Notes: generated by a model from the sequence alone, not told the origin. A stretch of DNA of 64,000 nucleotides from Gonocerus acuteangulatus (GCA_946811695.1 OX328125.1:111747467-111811466), one strand, 5' to 3'. Counted from the stretch's first letter, positions 1 through 11,434 are shown. Made by a program: numbers and translations.

Positions 1-569
1 AAGCAGGGATTTTTTTCCGGCGAGAAATTCAACATACAACAAGCCGTACTCCAACCCGGGTCTCCTCCGATACGAATCAACCAACAATCAACCAAGAAAT
101 CTTGCGTGTCCTCGCTGTTAGCCCACTGCTAGCCGGAGAACACCCAGAGGACCATACAACCCCCTCTACCAGACAGCTGGTGTTTGGAGGGAGTTTACAG
201 TTGTGTAGGATACGCCGAGCAGTCTACACCAACAACAGGGCTGAGGTAGCTTCGACCTATACAAGTACGTACAAATATGTTTTACTCATCAATGGAACAG
301 ATCTTTTTATTTGGTCGTTTATTTATTTATATTGACTACAGAGCTCGCAAATGTAGCGATTCGCTCTTATCCAAATTTTAGCGGGAGAAACCACTGGCAG
401 TTATAGTAAAAAAATTATAAATATTTATGAATTTCGGAAAAAGTTATAAGGCTACTACAAAAATAATGTACAAATTCTACATACATTTTCCAAAATTCAA
501 CAATATCAAGAAAGAGTTGTCTTTACCATAATTAATAAATATATTAGAATAGGTTAATTACGTGCATGC

Positions 570-572
<3 letters not shown>
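1..572. other. no recognisable feature
   Basis: AT-rich sequence with short ORFs only. I see no conserved domain, splice-flanked exon or repeat shared with the rest of the window. Confidence 0.4.

Positions 573-615
<43 letters not shown>
573..615. repeat. (TA)n microsatellite
   Basis: About 21 perfect TA dinucleotides. The many other long TA tracts in this window (1972-2024, 5345-5408, 5667-5755, 5837-5890, 7642-7687, 11325-11496, 15333-15388, 15626-15668, 25881-25961, 27330-27386, 45438-45507, 47516-47561, 47671-47755, 47911-47944) are of the same kind. Confidence 0.95.
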
Positions 616-619
<4 letters not shown>

Positions 620-687
620 CAAAACAAAAAACTAACGTTGAAAAAAAATAAGCCTTTCACAAAAGCAATTTGCCAAAGAGCCGTGAG

Positions 688-788
688 ATGAGAAAATTCC
701 TGCCGCCGGTGGGACTCGAACCCACGATCTCCCACTTGTGAAACTAATGCACTAATGCCTCTAGACCTCGGGAAGACCCTATATCCCA
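688..788 (-). mobile_element. tRNA-derived SINE (family A), minus copy
   Basis: Read on the minus strand, this has a tRNA-like head with a good RNA polymerase III box B (GGTTCGAGTCC, at 712-722) followed by the body GGAATTTTCTCATCTCACGG. The same head and body occur on the plus strand at 6533-6640 (GGTTCGATCCC then GGAATTTTCTCATCCCACGG), so this is an interspersed SINE, not a functional tRNA gene; an intact cloverleaf is not evident. Confidence 0.7.
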
Positions 789-1125
789 TAATAATACAAT
801 TTTCATAAATTAATAATTTTCAAAGGTTTTTCGCATAGAGTTTCCTTGTTGACTTGAATTAACAATTAAAGGTAATTAGATTTTTTTTAAAGGCACCCCG
901 ACTTCTGGGTAATTAGCGCAGACAGCCTATCCAGTCATAGTTTTTAATGCCACCGATCATCAAAGTGTTAAAAAGAACGCCCAGTACTTTACAAACTCAG
1001 ATTATTCCTCAGAAAGTGTAAATGACACTTTTTTCTAGCCTGTAATTTTTTTTCTAAGCCATTACCACCGGGTTATTTACAGGTTGTGACCCTTTTTAAA
1101 CACCTTTGGTATAGCAGGGATTTTT
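789..1125. other. no recognisable feature
   Basis: AT-rich filler between two SINE-like copies; no ORF or repeat recognised. Confidence 0.4.
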
Positions 1126-1230
1126 TCTTCAGAAAGCCCATCGCTGGAAAAATTCAATACGCTGAAGGTGGGAACCCACATCTCCCTCGTGAGAATCAGG
1201 CGTTCTAGGCCCTTGGAGAGACTCCAGCCA
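1126..1230 (-). mobile_element. degenerate SINE family A copy
   Basis: The minus strand reads GAGGGAGATGTGGGTTCCCA and then a GAATTTTTCCAGCGATGGGC tail. This matches the box B region and body of the SINE at 6533-6640 with decay of box B. Confidence 0.5.
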
Positions 1231-1244
1231 GGTTAGTGTTGGTA

Positions 1245-1342
1245 TTTTTTTTATTATTGGAAAAAAAAAGCAACCACCCGTCGCCGGAATCGAACCAATA
1301 ACCCTAGGCATATGAACATTCGTGCCCATCGGGGCTCCGAGT
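1245..1342 (-). mobile_element. tRNA-like SINE head, minus strand
   Basis: A minus-strand box B (GGTTCGATTCC, 1286-1296) follows a plausible box A region that begins GCCCCGATGGGCACGAATG. It lies directly beside the degenerate SINE at 1126-1230. It could be a separate tRNA-like SINE or a tRNA pseudogene. Confidence 0.5.
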
Positions 1343-1388
1343 AATATATGTAAAACGTTGTCTGTTTTTGAATGACTAACTAATTACT

Positions 1389-1740
1389 AAAGCTCCGTTT
1401 CCATTACTACAAAACTGCCCTGCGACATGTCACACGACATGTCGCTGCAACAAGTCGCAGAATGGAAACACTTTGCAACATGTCACTGCGACAAAAATGT
1501 CGCAGTCGACCGTGCAAGAATACATGTTGCAGAGACTCGTTCTTAAAGCTCCGTTTCCATTACTACAAATCTCCTTGCAACATGTCGCACGACATGTCGC
1601 CGCAACATGTCGCAGAATGGAAACACTTTGCAACAAGTCGCAGCACATGTCGCTGCGACAAAAATGTCGCACCGGCCGGCCGGTGCAACAAAACATGTCT
1701 CCGCGACTTTTTGCCTACTAGCCCAGTCAAACGGCACTCA
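1389..1740. mobile_element. foldback/TIR repeat rich in ACATGTCGC, left end
   Basis: Two tandem copies (from about 1389 and 1542) start AAAGCTCCGTTTCCATTAC and are packed with the self-complementary word ACATGT in a GCGACATGTCGC context. Each returns to its own inverse (GCAGAATGGAAAC). The reverse complement of this end occurs at 4435-4598, so the pair may be the termini of one 3.0-3.2 kb DNA transposon or two separate foldback insertions. No transposase lies between them. Confidence 0.5.
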
Positions 1741-1800
1741 AAAAGGGGTCGAAGTGAAAAGTTTGTGTAATTGTTGTGATTGCCTTAATTCTATGTTGAT
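1718..1800 (+). repeat. diverged inverted repeat, partner at 3575-3650
   Basis: TAGCCCAGTCAAACGG followed by GTGTAATTGTTGTGATTGCC is matched on the opposite strand at 3575-3650 (TAGCCCAGTCAAACGG, GTGTAATTCTTTTGATTGGC). By eye the two are roughly 70 percent identical over 80 bp. They are nested inside the ACATGTCGC repeats, consistent with internal arms of the same element. Confidence 0.55.
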
Positions 1801-1966
1801 GGACATTTTTCAAATCGTATTTTTTTTAATTATTGCTGTTTTTAATTATGGAAAGGTTTTCTTTGATCTTCCTTTTTAACGTGTTCCTTTCTCTACTAAA
1901 AATATCAACGTCTGTATAACTAAAATTATGTTTATTATTTATTGCGTGTTCCGTCAATGTCGTCCA

Positions 1967-2077
<111 letters not shown>

Positions 2078-2202
2078 TAAATTTTAACTGGGGTCATTTT
2101 TGGTGTCTACTATGTAGGATCGATAAAGATTCGAAGAAATTTTTCAAACATTCCGTCATGAGTGCAACCTCAATAGCTACTTTCCTTCGGAGGAAAGTGC
2201 TA
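2078..2202 (-). repeat. R130 interspersed repeat beside TA/GATA
   Basis: Shared with 11497-11623 (same orientation) and with 45318-45437 and 45720-45843 (opposite orientation). The core on the minus strand is AGCACTTTCCTCCGAAGGAA, then GTTGCACTCATGACGGAATG, ending in CCCCAGTTAAAATTT directly against the TA-rich tract. In all four copies the TA tract joins at the same end, so the microsatellite is probably part of, or seeded by, the element. Confidence 0.7.
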
Positions 2203-2439
2203 ATAAATATATGTCAAGATTGCTTTACATACTTTCAGAAAAATTTCACAAAAAGTTTTAGCGGAAATATTTTACTACAGCTCAAAACAAACGTGTAGTA
2301 GATAGGGTGGGAGAAAGAATAAAATCCTCGGTCTCTAATCGAAGTTATGGGCAAATCTGAAACCAAAAATGTAAAAAACTCAGTAGAGTTTGCTTATGTT
2401 GCATTTGGTTTAATGACAAACACTACAATTCTCCGTATG

Positions 2440-3010
2440 AGCAAGTAGATATCGGACGGGTACTCCGGACTTACATTGCCAATTCGCCACTACTAGCCGT
2501 AATTTTGGTTATATTTCAACAAAACTCAGTACTCGTAGAGGTAATCTAAAGAGAAAAATTGGATTTAACAATAGACTAAATTGGTTCATTAGGAGGGGGG
2601 GGGTTACTCTGGACCCAAACTACTAATGTACTCATACCTGTGGTAATTTCTGCTGTTTTGTAACGAAACGTGTAATCTGATGAGGAATAAGTGTTGTAAA
2701 AATGAACTAAATTGGTCTATCGAAAGGAGGGTTTACTTTGTACAATGTTTCTATAGGATTAGCCCGCAGACGTACGTTCGCAAAGCTGCCGCTAGGAGCT
2801 CTTCCTACCACTAGGGGGACTGTATCCCATTCCTGCGTCAGATCAAAATGCAATAGAGCAGAACTATTCATGTAATTGTTTTATTTATGTTGGTTATTTA
2901 AAACATAATATTCAGGAATGCAGTCTACACTACCCAAAATCAGAGGAAATTGCTTAGTTATGCAGCTCCTGTGCGACAGGTTTATTTTAATAGTATCATC
3001 TAAAGTTTGT
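2440..3010 (+). repeat. dispersed repeat, inverted copy at 10455-11285
   Basis: Contains GGGGTTACTCTGG, AATGAACTAAATTGGT, the CCACTAGGGGGACTGTATCC motif and a terminal block GCAGTCTACACTACCC / TATGCAGCTCCTGTGCGAC. The same blocks occur in reverse complement and order at 10455-11285. Fragments of the terminal block recur at 5300-5330, 6050-6125 and 49030-49080. No coding domain recognised. Confidence 0.65.
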
Positions 3011-3727
3011 GCTACTTTTTCCTTGGCCCCTTTCACGAGATTCTCACTCAAATCTTTTTAAAAAATAAAGCACTTGTCACTGGACATTGTGAAAACACTC
3101 GAAAACTACGACAGTAGCAGTTAACGAACTGTGTAACTGAGGAGAACCGTTAAGCGCCTAGAAGACTTGCGGTTGGCGCCTACCTCCACAAATCTGGAGA
3201 CCCGGACTTAAATAAATACGCTAAACATCCAGGCGCTGAAGATTAATTCATTCACTAAAAGAGTAAGTTGCATTGATTCATTTACTAAGTTTTTTTTTTT
3301 TTGTTTTTTTTTTATAAAAATTACAGTGTTCTCCCATCTTTCATCGCTCTTTTGCGTGGAAACTTCGCGACGTACGTAAATATGTTTGGGGCCATAAATT
3401 GTAGGCAATTGTGTTTATTTTACTTCCGATTTAATTTTTGCGTAAATAACTTCCTTTGCAAGTTATAAGCTGAAAACAACTAAAAACATTATTTTTGGTG
3501 ATTTCTTGATGATTTTTCATATCTGCCGAGCACATTTTTGGCGGAAAACTTCTGATTTGTGTTCAGCACCCCCAAAACATAGAATAAGCCAATCAAAAGA
3601 ATTACACCAAAACTTTCTGCTTGAAACCACCGTTTGACTGGGCTATGTGGTAATGGAATCAGCCCGCATCTTGTGCCACGACCACACGCATGCGCAAAAG
3701 ACCGTTTACACATTCAACCCTGTCTAG
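3011..3727. other. unassigned AT-rich sequence
   Basis: No gene recognised. It holds the inverted partner (3575-3650) of the 1718-1800 repeat and a 8 bp direct repeat, ctgtctag, at 3720-3727 that is the left target duplication of the next element. Confidence 0.4.
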
Positions 3728-4351
3728 CGGAGTAGGGAATTATTCAATACATTTTTTATTCAATAATCATTCAAATAAAATTTTATTTAATAAGAATTTA
3801 TTTAGTTATTCATTGACTGATTTTTTTTTAAATTTAATGAATAATTAATTATTTTGCATTCTTCATTCATTATTTTTATACATTTAAAATAATATGGTTC
3901 ATCTATTTATTTAAATTTTAACGTCCATTTATTGTTAACTACAAATTTTAGGACGGGTTATCTATTGGTTACTACCCTCTTCTAGCCAGGATAGGGCTGA
4001 TGCCTTAAATAATACGGTTCATGTAACAACAAACTCAGATTCTTTAAGTTCAAGAAACAATATCATTTGAATAAAGAATTTTAATTAAAAGTAAGAAAAA
4101 TTTCAATGAACTTAGTATTTTTTTCAGAAAAAAGTGAAGAAAATCTCTTAAATTTAACCAAAAATTGCAGCCAAATAAATCAATTTCATTCAAAAATTTT
4201 TTCACTCGAATAAATAACTGTATTCAATAAAAATTTTCATCGTCATTGAATGAATAGTGACAGAATAATTAATGAAAAAGTATTCATTATTCAGAATGAA
4301 ATAACGGAATTATATATTATTCATTATTCTGAATGATTTTTGCTCTGACTG
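3728..4351. mobile_element. hAT-like MITE, 624 bp
   Basis: Flanked by a perfect 8 bp direct repeat ctgtctag (3720-3727 and 4352-4359). The right end read inward is CAGTCAGAGCAAAAATCATT; the left end CGGAGTAGGGAATTATTC is a diverged match. Interior is AT-rich (ATTCA/TGAAT words), with no transposase. A SINE family B fragment is embedded at 3911-4005. An 8 bp duplication and CAG terminus are typical of hAT elements. Confidence 0.55.
3911..4005 (-). mobile_element. SINE family B 3' fragment
   Basis: Reverse complement matches the body of the SINE at 38656-38870: AAGGCATCAGCCCTATCCTG, AGGGTGGTAAC, GGACGTTAAAATTTAAATAA. The tRNA-like head is missing. Confidence 0.7.
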
Positions 4352-4434
4352 CTGTCTAGTGTCTACAGAACCTAACCTAAAACGTGTCTAATCTTCACAT
4401 ATTATTAACATATGTTAACCTCGCTCCTCCTTCA

Positions 4435-4598
4435 AATACTTCTGCGACATGTCGCAGCGACTTTTTCCCTGCAACATGTCGCAGAGAGTGGCCCCTGCGA
4501 CATGTCGCCGAGCCTTTGCAACAAAACTGTGCAACTAGTTGCAGCGACATGTCGCGCGACATGTTGCCGCAACTTGTCATAATGGAAACGTACCTTAA
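4435..4598. mobile_element. ACATGTCGC repeat, right (inverted) end
   Basis: Read from 4598 leftward: TTAAGGTACGTTTCCATTAT and then AACATGTCGCGCGACATGTC. This is the inverse of the repeats at 1389-1740. Confidence 0.55.
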
Positions 4599-4759
4599 GG
4601 CTGCACTCATGAAGGAATTTTTCAAGAAAGTCTTCATATTAACAATACACACACACACACACATGTGTATGTTTGCCTGTTAACAAGACTATGGCCTAAA
4701 TATTTTATTTAATCTACTATATATTTGTCAAATACTCACTCATTGACCTATAATCACCT

Positions 4760-5215
4760 TTAGGATGTACGCTCGCTAAGAAAGGTTTTTTGATATTCAA
4801 ATTTTTAAGCATGCAAGCCTAGGCAGCATGCGTTGCTTGGACGATAAGAGGTCAGCTGCTACCGTACTGTATCTATTTCATAAAATAATTTTATTTGCGG
4901 TTCATTTCAACTATAATGGCAGACCTTGAATTACTAGAAGTAAACTGTGATTTTGTCCCTCATAGAGTTTACACTATACCTGGTGATGGTCCATCCGAGG
5001 TAATAATATCCCGAACCCTTGCACAGCCTCCTCACCCATCAGCATGCCCAGTCAAATTATACTTTGATTAGTTATCAATTGATGAATAACATATAGTATC
5101 CCGGGAACCGTGCTATAATAAACTCCACAAAATGATATAGTAGTGTTCAATTTAATGATACATTATTTAACGCAATAAAATAACTACTTACCTGCCGTGA
5201 AAGTTTAGAGACATT
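4760..5215 (+). mobile_element. unclassified element with an exon-like ORF; inverse copy at 46440-47095
   Basis: The segment is shared in reverse complement with 46440-47095: GTACGCTCGCTAAGAAAGG, TATTTGCGGTTCATTTCAAC, TAACGCAATAAAATAACTAC. A short ORF inside it (4916-4999) is the best-conserved part. The superfamily is not recognised. Confidence 0.55.
4916..4999 (+). CDS. exon-like 28-codon ORF within a repeat
   Basis: ATG opens a frame reading MADLELLEVNCDFVPHRVYT followed by IPGDGPSE, ending exactly at a GAG/GTAATA sequence that looks like a 5' splice site. The copy at 46859-46915 (minus) keeps MADLELLEINCDFVPHRVY with mostly conservative changes. The IPGDGPS end resembles the start of OTU-type cysteine protease domains carried by some transposable elements (where the cysteine follows the PGDG turn), but only the first residues are here and the catalytic Cys is absent, so the family is a guess. 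Downstream exons were not found. Confidence 0.3.
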
Positions 5216-5342
5216 CTTGAAAAATGGGGAGAAAATTAACCACCTTACATAGGAATATTCTTTGCTCCCAATATAGCCAAAGTGCATTATAGCTTATGTC
5301 CTATACAGCTCCTGCGTGACGAGCTTTTTTAGTTCTTTCCAA

Positions 5343-5344
<2 letters not shown>

Positions 5345-5410
<66 letters not shown>

Positions 5411-5663
5411 GTGGCTTGGTTCTAAAAGGGCCAACGTCAATTTTTTCATATTTTGTGTTTTCTTTCTACTTCCCTTAAAATACTTGCAAAAAAACAAATA
5501 TAGATGTATATTTATACATCTATTTGTATATTATAAAAATATAATATAATATATATTATATAGTATTGATATAGATTTGGATTTATGCAAGTATTACAAG
5601 CGAAGTAAATAAACAAAACAAAATATGGAAAAATTGACATTGGCCCTTTTAGAACCAAGCCAC

Positions 5664-5705
<42 letters not shown>

Positions 5706-5707
5706 GA

Positions 5708-5759
<52 letters not shown>

Positions 5760-5832
5760 TCTTGTGAAAGATGGCCCGATATATATTTTCCACTTTTTCT
5801 TGTTTCTTTTTCTGGCAGGGGGTCGACCCCCC

Positions 5833-5890
<58 letters not shown>
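5345..5890. repeat. palindrome embedded in three (TA)n tracts
   Basis: TA tracts at 5345-5408, 5667-5755 and 5837-5890. Between the first two lies an inverted repeat: arms 5407-5490 (CTGTGGCTTGGTTCTAAAAG...) and 5585-5668 (its near reverse complement), spacer about 95 bp. Each arm starts at the edge of a TA tract. Confidence 0.85.
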
Positions 5891-5894
<4 letters not shown>

Positions 5895-6532
5895 ACTTAA
5901 ATTGCGATGTAAAATACGCGAGAGATTTTGTTTTTTCGCCATAAAAGTGAATTTAAATAATTTATTTTTCCAACCGGCCGAAATTTTTCTCAAGAGAAAG
6001 ATGTCTTGCGAAAATCCAACTAAAAGGTTTGTTTGTTTTTTTTTTAAGGAAATTATTCAGAAATGCTGTCTACAGTACCCACCTTCTGAGAAATTTGCAT
6101 AGCTATGCAGCCCTTGAGCGTGACATAATTATGTTTTTGTTGTTTTTTTAAACTGCCTTTTCTATGCGAACTAATTGTTCATGTACATTCAGATCGTATT
6201 TATTAAAAAGTGTAACCTCGAAATATATATAAACATATACAAGTATGATATTCATACCGGAACTATTCTGCTGCTTCCTGGAGACTTCAATAAACCATGT
6301 CCGAGATGGTAGTTGAAGGTCCGATATCTGGCCTAGATACAGTTACTTCCGCCTTCTACAAGGTGAGGAGAATGTATACATCCGCCGGGCAGTATTCAGG
6401 GGTAGTGAATTATCAGGATATTGGCATCAGGGAACTACTTTATGCTCCTGGGGTATTCACCGTGTCACTATCTTACTCGCTGACGCACAGTGCTCAAAAA
6501 TCGTTTGAAAACGCTCAAACGGGGCTCCCGTT
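5891..6532. other. non-coding; fragment of the 2440-3010 repeat at 6050-6125
   Basis: 6050-6125 repeats the GCTGTCTACAGTACCC / CTATGCAGCCCTTGAGCGTG block. An ORF from 6297 has a tempting exon shape (ATGTCCGAGATGG start, AAG/GTGAGG near 6362), but nothing identifies it. Confidence 0.35.
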
Positions 6533-6640
6533 GTCTACTGGCTAGCGCCTTAGATTCATAAGAGGGAGATGGTGGGTTCGATCCCCACCAGCGTCAGGAA
6601 TTTTCTCATCCCACGGCTCGTTGGGAAAATTCATCGCTTC
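6533..6640 (+). mobile_element. tRNA-derived SINE (family A)
   Basis: Box A-like TGGCTAGCGCCTTAG and box B GGTTCGATCCC (6575-6585) followed by GGAATTTTCTCATCCCACGG. Closely matches the minus copy at 688-788. Confidence 0.7.
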
Positions 6641-7639
6641 ACCATGGATGTTGCCGAAAAAAAAAGTGGATTTTTTGAAGTATTGTCTCCGAACACTTTG
6701 ACCTTAAATATATGTTAAATTCCTTGTGAGAGTGCCATTTCTTCAGTTTTAGGTTTTCACCGTTAATTGCAGGACGGTGGTTAATCATTGAAGTACTAGA
6801 AACGAAGAAAATTTCCAAAATCTTCATGTACCAATATTGTTTCTTCAGCTTTATTTCAGTGGGATGTTCGGAGCACAAAAAAAAAACTTCTTTTTTTTTT
6901 TCATTATTTGAATCCTCATTATGGACGGGGATACTGAAAAAGTAACAAAATTACACGTATCAGATTTCCTTTTGTCATATACCTTTGCGTCTCTCGGATT
7001 TCGGTCTTAAATTTTCCGAGGACAAGTATACAAATACCCCAGACTGAAATTAGGTGCATAAGTCTGGCTACTTCGGTGCTAGAGGTGAACGAACTCGGTA
7101 AATGACTAACAGACAGACGTGCGTTATCTCTATGCAAACATTGGAATCAAATCGAAGACGGACTTGATTTCTGAGGTGATCCCAGTGAAAAATCGCGTCC
7201 TAGTTGAAATATTGTTGAATTTAAACGACAAAAGTGTGCTTTCGGTATATTACTATTTGACAGATCAATTTCCAATAGCCGATGAGCATATTTCGTTATT
7301 CTTTCGTAAGGAAATTATCTCAAACGGTTGTGCTGAAATTAAATTAAAAAAAAGTAGGCTAAGATAGGAACAGATGTATTTTTTTTTAACAAAAATTCGG
7401 TTTTGCCTCGATGAGTGTTTTATTTTTTTTAATTGGCTCCACCTTCGCCTGAGCGAGCCCAGCCGAGTGCAGGTCAGGGGCGGTGGCTGACCACAAAAAG
7501 ATTCATGTGAGTGACTTATCAATACCTTTATTGTGGTTATAAGGCTGGTAAGTGTGCACAATTTCAGGTTTCTAACTCAACAACATCAAAAGTTATTGAG
7601 TTTTGAGCGCTTTTTGACCACTGTGTAACGTTTCGCTAG

Positions 7640-7641
<2 letters not shown>
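6641..7641. other. no gene recognised
   Basis: AT-rich sequence; overlapping ORFs on both strands are short and carry no recognisable domain. Confidence 0.35.
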
Positions 7642-7690
<49 letters not shown>

Positions 7691-7784
7691 ATTTTAATGA
7701 AAGTTAATACAAAAATACTTTGCCTAATTTATTTATCTGTGTATTACCTAGCCGAAATTGTCTTTATCGCCTAATCTACGACCT

Positions 7785-9035
7785 ACGACTCTTATCAGTA
7801 GAATCTCGGGTCTATTTGTCAACTTCAACTACAGCTCCGGGTTATGGCTCTGTTATCAGTGGAATCTCTGCCTCATTTATCAAAATCGCCACTGACTCCC
7901 TTATCAGTCGACTGTCTGCTTCAGCCTCATTTCTGATGACTGTGCCTCTCTTATCAGGGGATTCTCTGTATTAAGGGCCTTAGCCTCCAACTTACTTCTG
8001 AGGACTGTGTCTCTCTTATCAGTGGAATCTCTGCCTCATTTATCAAAATCGCCACTGACTCCCTTATCAGTCGACTGTCTGCTTCAGCCTCATTTCTGAT
8101 GACTGTGCCTCTCTTATCAGGGGATTCTCTGTATTAAGGGCCTTAGCCTCCAACTTACTTCTGAGGACTGTGTCTCTCTTATCAGTGGAATCTCTGCCTC
8201 ATTTATCAAAATCGCCACTGACTCCCTTATCAGTCGACTGTCTGCTTCAGCCTCCACCTCATTTCTGATGACTGTGCCTCTCTTATCAGGGGATTCTCTG
8301 TATTAAGGGCCTTAGCCTCCAACTTACTCCTGACGTCTATGCCTCTCTTATCAGGGGATTCTCTGTATGAAGGACCTTAGCCTCCAACTTAATCCTGAGG
8401 ACTGTGTCTCTCTTATCAGGGGATTGTATGCATGGAGGACCGGAGCCTCCAACTTACTCCTGACGTCTGTGCCTCTCTTATCAGGGGATTCTCTGCATGG
8501 AGGACCTTAGCCTCCAACTTACTCCTGACGTCTATGCCTCTCTTATCAGGGGATTCTTTGCATGGAGGACCGTAGCCTCCAACTTACTCCTGAGGACTGT
8601 GTCTCTCTTATCAGGGGATTCTCTGCATGGAGGACCGTAGCCTCCTACTTACTCCTGAGGACTGTGTCTCTCTTATCAGGTGATTCTATCCACGAAGGAC
8701 CTTAGCCTCCAACTCACTCCTCAGGACTGTGCCTGTCTTATCAGGGGATTCTCTCCACGAAGGACCTTAGCCTCCAACTTAATCCTCAGGACTGTGCCTC
8801 TCTTTTCAGGGGATTCTCTGTATGAAAGGCCTTAGCCTCCAACTTAATCCTCAGGACTGTGCCTCTCTTATCAGGGGATTCTCTGTATGAAGGGCCTTAG
8901 CCTCCACCTTAATCCTCAGGACTGTGCCTCTCTTATCAGGGGATTATCTGTATGAAGGGCCTTAGCCTCCAACTTAATCCTCAGGACTGTGCCTCTCTTA
9001 TCAGGGGATTCTCTGCCTGAAAATTGAACCTTCCC
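7785..9035. repeat. ~64 bp minisatellite with a GATA-factor consensus per unit
   Basis: About 19 units. The core is CTCTTATCAGGGGATTCTCT, then GGCCTTAGCCTCCAACTTA and GGACTGTGCCT. The first part (to about 8300) is a longer higher-order form with CTCATTTATCAAAATCGCC inserts. CTTATCAG is the reverse complement of CTGATAAG, a perfect WGATAR site, and persists in almost every unit while the rest drifts. No coding role seen. Confidence 0.9.
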
Positions 9036-9660
9036 CGAACTTCTGAGATCTCTTGTCTGCCTAATCAATTGCTGCTCTAGCTATGCCGGGAACTGTGAGT
9101 ATTTCGTATAGCGCGTCTATTTAAATAAGTCCACTTTAGTACATACACCCCAACCTCATCCACTATAAGCTTTGCCTTGTGTCTTCTTTCCCTCCTATAG
9201 GTTACAGCTACGCCTGGGACCATGATAGCTTCGCTTTTCTACTGAAAGTCTATTACACGGTTACATTCTATACTATACCCTTATATTCTAAGGGGGAGGG
9301 CTGAGGGGGCTGCCGCCCCCCCCCCCTTCGAAATTCGATTTCATCGGTAAAAATATGTCATAAAAACCTAAAAAATAAATTGAATAAGATCAGCTTGTTC
9401 AGAAGAAATAAGCATTTTTGGGTGTAATAGCGTTTTAGTTGGTTAACCATTCCAAGCTCTAGATTGTTAGTATTCTATACCCCCGAAAAACTCTCAGCCT
9501 CTCCCCCCCCCCCCGAAATAATTGTCTATATACGCCCATGGTTCATTACCTCTTTTATTTTCTATGCCGATTTTCGGAACCTTGTTCTTCCAAGCTGTGT
9601 TCGATTGCTCTCTGCTTACCTCCAAGGAGCATATTCTATTTCTCCAAAAAGAATATTCTT
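9036..9660. other. non-coding; homopolymer C/G stretches
   Basis: Poly-C runs near 9320 and 9505. 9430-9485 (AATAGCGTTTTAGTTGGTTA) is shared in inverse with 28150-28210, so it is part of a dispersed repeat. Confidence 0.4.
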
Positions 9661-9995
9661 CCTTATCTGCGTTCTGTTATCATACTCGACAACTTCAACA
9701 ACGCTACGCCCTCTTCCCCTATCACTTGGGAAGGTTTCCCGCCAAAAGTGACAACCACTACACAAGTCTCCATCTCTCACCACTCTACCACCCCAGCTTC
9801 ACTATCTAATTTTCAACTGTCCTCATCTCTCTTATCAGTGCGTTCTGTTATCTCACTCGTAAACGCTATCACTTGAGAAGATTTCCCCCCAAAAGTGACA
9901 ACCACTACACAAGTCTCCATCGCTCACCACTCTACCACCCCAGCTTCACTATCTAACCCACAGCTGTCCTCAACTCCTCGTGACTGCCTACTTCC
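9660..9995. repeat. tandem duplication of ~160 bp
   Basis: GCGTTCTGTTATC through AAAAGTGACAACCACTACAC to CCCCAGCTTCACTATCTAA occurs twice (about 9669-9810 and 9840-9957). The two differ by a 30 bp deletion. Confidence 0.75.
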
Positions 9996-10454
9996 ATCAA
10001 CAAGCTCTAATTCATCAACTCTCTCGGTTTGAATCCTCAAGTCTTTCGCCATCATCTCCTCCTTCAAGAAACGTCCTCTAATGCAAGACCGTTATGTGAA
10101 CGGGAAATTGCGAGATCCTTCTCGCAATGTAAAATCTGAATAGTAATGTCTGCTCTTGTTTTATTGTTCGTGTATATAATATATTCACGGCTAAATTACG
10201 GAAATAATTGAGAAATACTGTTATTTTCTGTAAAGAAAAAAGTTCAAAATATCCTCTAAATAAAACGCACATGTCATACTTAGTTGACTTGTGCGTTCAG
10301 TACGGTCCGTCCAGTAATTAACTTATCACTTCCTGGGCTGTTTACAAGATGTGACAAGGGACAACTGAGTAGTAGAATCATGGAGGGGGGGCTTACTTGT
10401 CACTTAGTAAATTTACATGCACTTTTCGTTTACTAGCGCAAAGTTGCATTAATC

Positions 10455-11285
10455 ACTAAAATAAAAGTCCGTCACGCAGGAGCTGCATAACTAAGCACTT
10501 TCCTCAGAATTTGGGGTAGTGTAGACTGCTTTCCAGAACAATTTGCTTAAAATATCCTACATAAATAAAATAAAAACATGAATAGTTCTCTTTTAATTTT
10601 GTAATGAGTAACTGATAAATTATTAATTTGCTTCCAGAGTTATGTTTACACATGGTACCTACTACACTACGTAATAAATACAAAAAAACCTCATATTATC
10701 GTATTTTGATCTAACGCAGGAACAGGATACAGTCACTCTAGTGGTAGAAAGCGCTCCTTGCGGCGGCTTTGGGAACCTATGTCTGCTGGCTTTTCTATTG
10801 AAATATATTACAAAGTAAACCCCCCTTTCCGATTGACCGATTTACTTCATTTTTATAACACTTCTTTCTCATGAGTTACCCACGACGTATACCGCGTTTC
10901 GTTACAATACAGCAGATATTACGACCAGTATGAGTATATTAGTAATTTGGGTCCGGAGTAAACCCCCCCCCTCCTAATGAACCGATTTAGTTTATTTTTA
11001 CAACACATATTTACCTGTAGATTACCACTATGAATACCGAGTTTCGTCGAAATATACCTAAAATCACGGCTGGTAGTGGCGAATTGGTATTGTCGGTCCG
11101 GAGTAAACCCCCCCTCCTTATGAACCGATTTAGTTCATTTTTATATCTCACTTTTCTCTCTATATTACCACTACTAATACCAAGTTTCGTTGTAATATAA
11201 CAAATATTACGCCTGAAATGGTCAAATTAGTGTTTTGGGTTCGGGTTAAACCCCCCCCCCCCTTCCGGTGGACCGATTTTGGTGG
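10455..11285 (-). repeat. dispersed repeat with ~145 bp internal units
   Basis: Inverse of 2440-3010 and longer. From 10820 it contains four diverged units, each with GGAGTAAACCCCCC, AACCGATTTAGTT, and TACCGAGTTTCGT. The block CCGTCACGCAGGAGCTGCAT at 10470 recurs at the end of the 48781-49053 ORF. Confidence 0.65.
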
Positions 11286-11317
11286 TTAACGAACTCGTTC
11301 AATCGTTTGCTATATGC

Positions 11318-11324
<7 letters not shown>

Positions 11325-11383
<59 letters not shown>

Positions 11384-11384
11384 G

Positions 11385-11434
<50 letters not shown>

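Noticed and set aside
688..788. Functional tRNA genes at 688, 1245, 6533 and 38656
   Set aside because: Only box B is convincing, and each head continues into a shared SINE body.
5316..5900. ORFs rich in alternating Ile-Tyr
   Set aside because: Artefacts of (TA)n microsatellites; the same holds at 11246-11649, 15312-15774, 25817-26109, 45409-45657 and 47656-47967.
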